From contig DAHXLV010000008.1 in the NCBI GenBank assembly GCA_027365815.1, forward strand, positions 1 to 7,902: a DNA stretch of 7,902 nt, written 5' to 3'. Position 1 is the stretch's first letter; each line of letters starts with the position of its first letter. The notes beneath the pieces are model-generated. The model had not been told where the DNA came from. It ran no database searches and worked only from the letters and a program-made list of their open reading frames with translations. The translations under genes were made by a program, and so were the position numbers. Positions 6,121 to 7,902 of this stretch are shown here, piece after piece. The DNA comes from Microcaldota archaeon (GTDB lineage Archaea; Micrarchaeota; Micrarchaeia; Micrarchaeales; Micrarchaeaceae).

Positions 6121-6234
6121 CTAGAGTCCCCCATCCTCGCAGTCGGTGGTGCAGCCGCACCTTGCGCAGACGAGCTTGCAGCTCCTCCTCTCCCGTATGC
6201 TGCCGCAAAGCACGCAGGTATCCGCGCCCTCCAT
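6121..6234 (-). CDS. 37-residue zinc-ribbon protein downstream of tbp
   Basis: This tiny frame reads MEGADTCVLCGSIRERRSCK, then LVCARCGCTTDCEDGGL and a TAG stop. It has seven cysteines in 37 residues: C7-x2-C10, C19, C23-x2-C26, C28 and C32. The CKLVC-x-x-CG...DC spacing is like that of small archaeal zinc-ribbon proteins I recall (C-K-L-V-C-P-x-C-G-x-x-x-D-C). The ATG lies one base after the tbp stop, so the genes are almost certainly co-transcribed. Four ligands for one zinc are probably C7, C10, C23 and C26; the others may be structural or bind a second metal. Its role is unknown; the link to TBP hints at transcription, which is inference from position only. Confidence 0.76.
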   Translation of the reverse strand: MEGADTCVLCGSIRERRSCKLVCARCGCTTDCEDGGL

Positions 6235-6235
6235 G

Positions 6236-6550
6236 CTATCTGCCGCGTGCGCCGTTCTTGTAGCGCTTTATCAGGTCTATCGCGTGGTTTATCGCCTTTC
6301 TCACATCGGATGTGGTCCTTGCCCCTGTACAGATTATCTTGCCGTTCTTGAAGAGCAGGAGCGCAGCCTTAGGGTCATGCACTTTCAGTATCGCGCCAGG
6401 GAACTGCTCCGGCTCGTAGTCCACGTCCCTGGAGAGCTTTGCCAGTCCGTATAAATCCAGGTCTGTGTTGAGCGCGGTATTCGCCACAATATTGACTATT
6501 GTGTACGTCGGCTTCAGCACCACGGGCTTTTTTGAGGATGAGCCTGCCAT
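6236..6550 (-). CDS. tbp: TATA-binding protein with a single TBP repeat (half-length)
   Basis: TBP binds and bends the TATA box to start pre-initiation complex assembly with TFB. Normal archaeal TBP is about 180 residues with two tandem repeats forming the saddle. This product is only 104 residues and holds one repeat: YTIVNIVANTALNTDLDL (16-33), DYEPEQFPGAILKVHDPKAA (44-63), LLLFKNGKIICTGAR (64-78) and a final helix. Both DNA-intercalating Phe positions of a repeat are present (F50 in EQFPG and F67 in LLLF). The IICTGA block is closest to the first repeat of normal TBP. The frame ends cleanly in TAG, and the next codons encode a different protein, so repeat 2 is not lost to a local frameshift. 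It may act as a homodimer. A full-length TBP elsewhere in the genome is possible. Confidence 0.9.
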   Translation of the reverse strand: MAGSSSKKPVVLKPTYTIVNIVANTALNTDLDLYGLAKLSRDVDYEPEQFPGAILKVHDPKAALLLFKNGKIICTGARTTSDVRKAINHAIDLIKRYKNGARGR

Positions 6551-6577
6551 ATAAACACAGAATCATTTGAATAACAA

Positions 6578-6587
6578 AGTATAAATA
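6578..6587. promoter_or_regulatory. TATA box region between tbp (-) and rpl21e (+), possibly shared
   Basis: TATAAATA at 6580-6587 lies 36-43 bases before the rpl21e ATG (6623), with A-rich bases before it as in a BRE, so it is a good promoter for rpl21e. The same bases read GTATTTATAC on the minus strand, centred about 32 bases before the tbp ATG (6550), so they could also serve tbp with a nearly leaderless mRNA. No better TATA box for tbp is visible in the 72-base gap. Confidence 0.5.
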
Positions 6588-6622
6588 CATTGATAAAGAA
6601 AGGGCTTCTGCATTGTGATAGA

Positions 6623-6910
6623 ATGTCAAAGAGATCCCAAGGCCTGCTTGTAGGAAAGACCAGGCACCTGGCCAGGCACCACAAGCCGTCCACGTTGAAT
6701 ACAAGCTCTATAATAAAAGAGTTCGCGATAGGCGACAAGGTAGCCATCGTGCCGAAGGGAGGCATGCACAACATACCGCACCCAAGGTACAAGGGAAGGA
6801 CAGGAACCGTGATCGGGAAGCGCGGGCTCGCCTATGTGGTAAAGGTAAGGATAATGAAGGCGGAGCGCACCTTGATAGTGCCGTCGATACACCTGGACAA
6901 GGCCAAGTAG
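6623..6910 (+). CDS. rpl21e: 50S ribosomal protein eL21 (L21e)
   Basis: eL21 is an archaeal/eukaryotic large-subunit protein. The 95-residue product shows the family core: basic N-terminus MSKRSQGLLVGKTRHL, FAIGDKVAIVPKGGMHNIPH in the SH3-like part, PRYKGRTGTVIGKRGLAYVV, and the C-terminal strand. I chose the ATG at 6623. The frame is open further upstream to a start codon at 6590, but the extra 11 residues are not conserved and overlap the expected transcription start. GTGAT at 6615-6619 can pair with the 16S rRNA 3' end. It converges with the DUF655 gene, with only two bases between the stop codons. Confidence 0.96.
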   Translation: MSKRSQGLLVGKTRHLARHHKPSTLNTSSIIKEFAIGDKVAIVPKGGMHNIPHPRYKGRTGTVIGKRGLAYVVKVRIMKAERTLIVPSIHLDKAK

Positions 6911-6912
6911 GG

Positions 6913-7488
6913 TCAGTATCTTCCCTCTCTCTTCACGTATGGTTTTGTGAACATGTAGAAGCGCTCCGAGCCCTGCAGCTCCCTCATTATCCGCTCGGTT
7001 ATCAGCTTTGTAGGTTCCTGCAGCAGCGTGACCCTCTTGTTTATGTCGTCGAAGCTCTCAAACTTCTTCTCCTGCCTCGCCTTCAGTATGGCCTCGAGGT
7101 GCTTCTTGCCTATGCCGGGTAGCAGCTCGAGCGAGTGCTGCCTTATGTTGAGAGGTCCGGCGTTGTTGAATACGTCGACGAACCTCTTCTCGTTTGAATT
7201 TATTATCTGCAGTATAGCCTTCTGAAGGCCGTTTTTTGCAGTCTGCGTCAAATCGTCGTATGTTATCCTGGCTTTTATGAGCGATACCTTGTCGCGCTCC
7301 TCCCTGCCTATGTAGACCCTCTCGCTCAGCGCCATTGTGACGCCTGGTTTCGGGGTCACCTCCAACAGGGTGAACCATTCCTCGCCTATAAGCTGGGCTA
7401 TTGGCTCTGATTTAGTGGAAAAAGACTTCCCAGTGGACATGAAGTCAAGGACGTACGCATACTCCTCCCGTCTCTCCTCCTGTTGCAT
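6913..7488 (-). CDS. DUF655 family protein with helix-hairpin-helix motif
   Basis: This is a conserved archaeal protein of unknown biochemical role, usually encoded next to rpoF and rpl21e. The N-terminal part (EEYAYVLDFMSTGKS) and the following small beta domain match the family. The HhH motif LELLPGIGKKHLEAILKARQ (about residues 120-139) indicates binding to DNA or RNA; the KKFESFDDI that follows is the usual extension. I place the start at the ATG at 7488, which has AGAGGGG (7499-7505) 10 bases upstream and gives the usual N-terminus close to EEYAYVLDF. An in-frame TTG at 7512 would add eight residues and leave only two bases after the rpoF stop. Co-transcription with rpoF points to a transcription- or translation-related role (inference). 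Confidence 0.92.
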   Translation of the reverse strand: MQQEERREEYAYVLDFMSTGKSFSTKSEPIAQLIGEEWFTLLEVTPKPGVTMALSERVYIGREERDKVSLIKARITYDDLTQTAKNGLQKAILQIINSNEKRFVDVFNNAGPLNIRQHSLELLPGIGKKHLEAILKARQEKKFESFDDINKRVTLLQEPTKLITERIMRELQGSERFYMFTKPYVKREGRY

Positions 7489-7514
7489 TTGAACATTACC
7501 CCTCTCATCCAAAC

Positions 7515-7844
7515 CTACTTCGGGTTCACTATAGCCATTATCTTCTTTATTTCGGCATCTGCGAAGCTTTTCTTATCCCCAGAAAGTATCTGCTTCAGCA
7601 GCATCTCGGTCTTCGGCATCGTGTTCAGTATCGCCAATATGGTCTGCCGAGAAACCAGTCCCAGATCCTCGAGCGCCTTCCTGGTCTTCTGCTCCGAGGT
7701 CTTGGTTGCGGCGAACTTCTCCGCATGCTCGAGCGCTATCTGCTGCTCGTAAGTGAGCTCCCGCTCCTTCTTCCTGGCCTCGAGTATGCCCAAGGCCTCG
7801 TTGAGCGAAACGTTTCCAGTATTCTTAGATTCCTTTCCTATCAT
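7515..7844 (-). CDS. rpoF: DNA-directed RNA polymerase subunit Rpo4 (RpoF, Rpb4 homologue)
   Basis: Rpo4 forms the polymerase stalk with Rpo7 and affects open-complex formation, processivity and termination. The 109-residue product has the conserved N-terminus MIGKES, SLNEALGILEARKKERELTY, the QQIALEHAEKFA helix, and the C-terminal HRDC-like part with KTRKALEDLGLVSRQTILAI and MPKTEMLLKQIL. I use the ATG at 7844, because family members typically begin MIGK; a GTG at 7853 would add three residues. The length is normal. It is the first gene of a minus-strand pair with the DUF655 gene. Its 5' gap reaches the window edge at 7902. Confidence 0.92.
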   Translation of the reverse strand: MIGKESKNTGNVSLNEALGILEARKKERELTYEQQIALEHAEKFAATKTSEQKTRKALEDLGLVSRQTILAILNTMPKTEMLLKQILSGDKKSFADAEIKKIMAIVNPK

Positions 7845-7882
7845 CCCGACCACAGCGCACGCTTAAGTATTTAGTATTTGAC

Positions 7883-7890
7883 ACTTATAC
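7883..7890 (-). promoter_or_regulatory. Candidate TATA box for rpoF
   Basis: On the minus strand GTATAAGT is centred about 42 bases before the ATG at 7844, predicting a start near 7860 and a leader of about 16 bases. A second AT-rich stretch at 7861-7873 lies too close to the ATG to be a good promoter. The region runs off the window, so the call is tentative. Confidence 0.35.
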
Positions 7891-7902
7891 CTAATCAGAT
7901 TA

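Noticed and set aside
6146..6454. 102-residue plus-strand frame opposite tbp
   Set aside because: It is antisense to the conserved TBP repeat and the zinc-ribbon gene and has no recognisable features.
1..7902. CRISPR array, insertion sequence, integrase, toxin-antitoxin or defence system
   Set aside because: No regularly spaced direct repeats, transposase motifs, terminal inverted repeats or defence-related domains were seen; the region is core chromosome.

Overview
The window is a compact stretch of an archaeal chromosome. Evidence for Archaea is the set of archaeal/eukaryotic-type information genes: ribosomal proteins uS15, eS1 (S3Ae) and eL21, a TATA-binding protein, RNA polymerase subunit Rpo4 (RpoF), the DUF655 helix-hairpin-helix protein that usually sits beside Rpo4, a type IA topoisomerase with C-terminal zinc fingers, and an archaeal TrmI-type tRNA methyltransferase. 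Archaeal TATA boxes occur in several gaps, and some starts have GGAGGTG-like ribosome binding sites. Very tight packing, short versions of conserved proteins (one-repeat TBP, TrmI without its N-terminal domain) and several tiny genes suggest a reduced-genome lineage such as a DPANN archaeon, possibly Micrarchaeota-like. That placement is inference and weakly held.

Layout. Positions 1-1414 (+) hold the 3' end of an aminoacyl-tRNA synthetase gene (probably valyl), then rps15 and rps3ae in one transcription unit. Positions 1415-2108 (-) hold a tandem pair of four-helix DMT/SMR-like membrane proteins whose last stop codon abuts the rps3ae stop. Positions 2130-5125 (+) hold a small two-helix membrane protein, topA and trmI, the last two overlapping by 17 bases. 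Positions 5144-5848 (-) encode an unrecognised 234-residue protein. Positions 5849-6120 are the only real intergenic stretch; they contain two minus-strand TATA boxes, a perfect 9-bp inverted repeat and a GC hairpin followed by T's, consistent with a small minus-strand RNA. Positions 6121-6550 (-) encode a single-repeat TBP followed one base later by a 37-residue zinc-ribbon protein. Positions 6623-6910 (+) are rpl21e, divergent from tbp. Positions 6913-7844 (-) are rpoF followed by the DUF655 gene.

Function. Nearly everything serves translation (tRNA charging and modification, ribosomal proteins), transcription (TBP, Rpo4) or DNA topology (TopA). The most unusual content is the half-length TBP coupled to a tiny zinc-ribbon gene, the paired Cys-to-Asp changes in the two TopA zinc fingers, the TrmI lacking its N-terminal domain, the structured intergenic region, and the unknown 234-residue protein.
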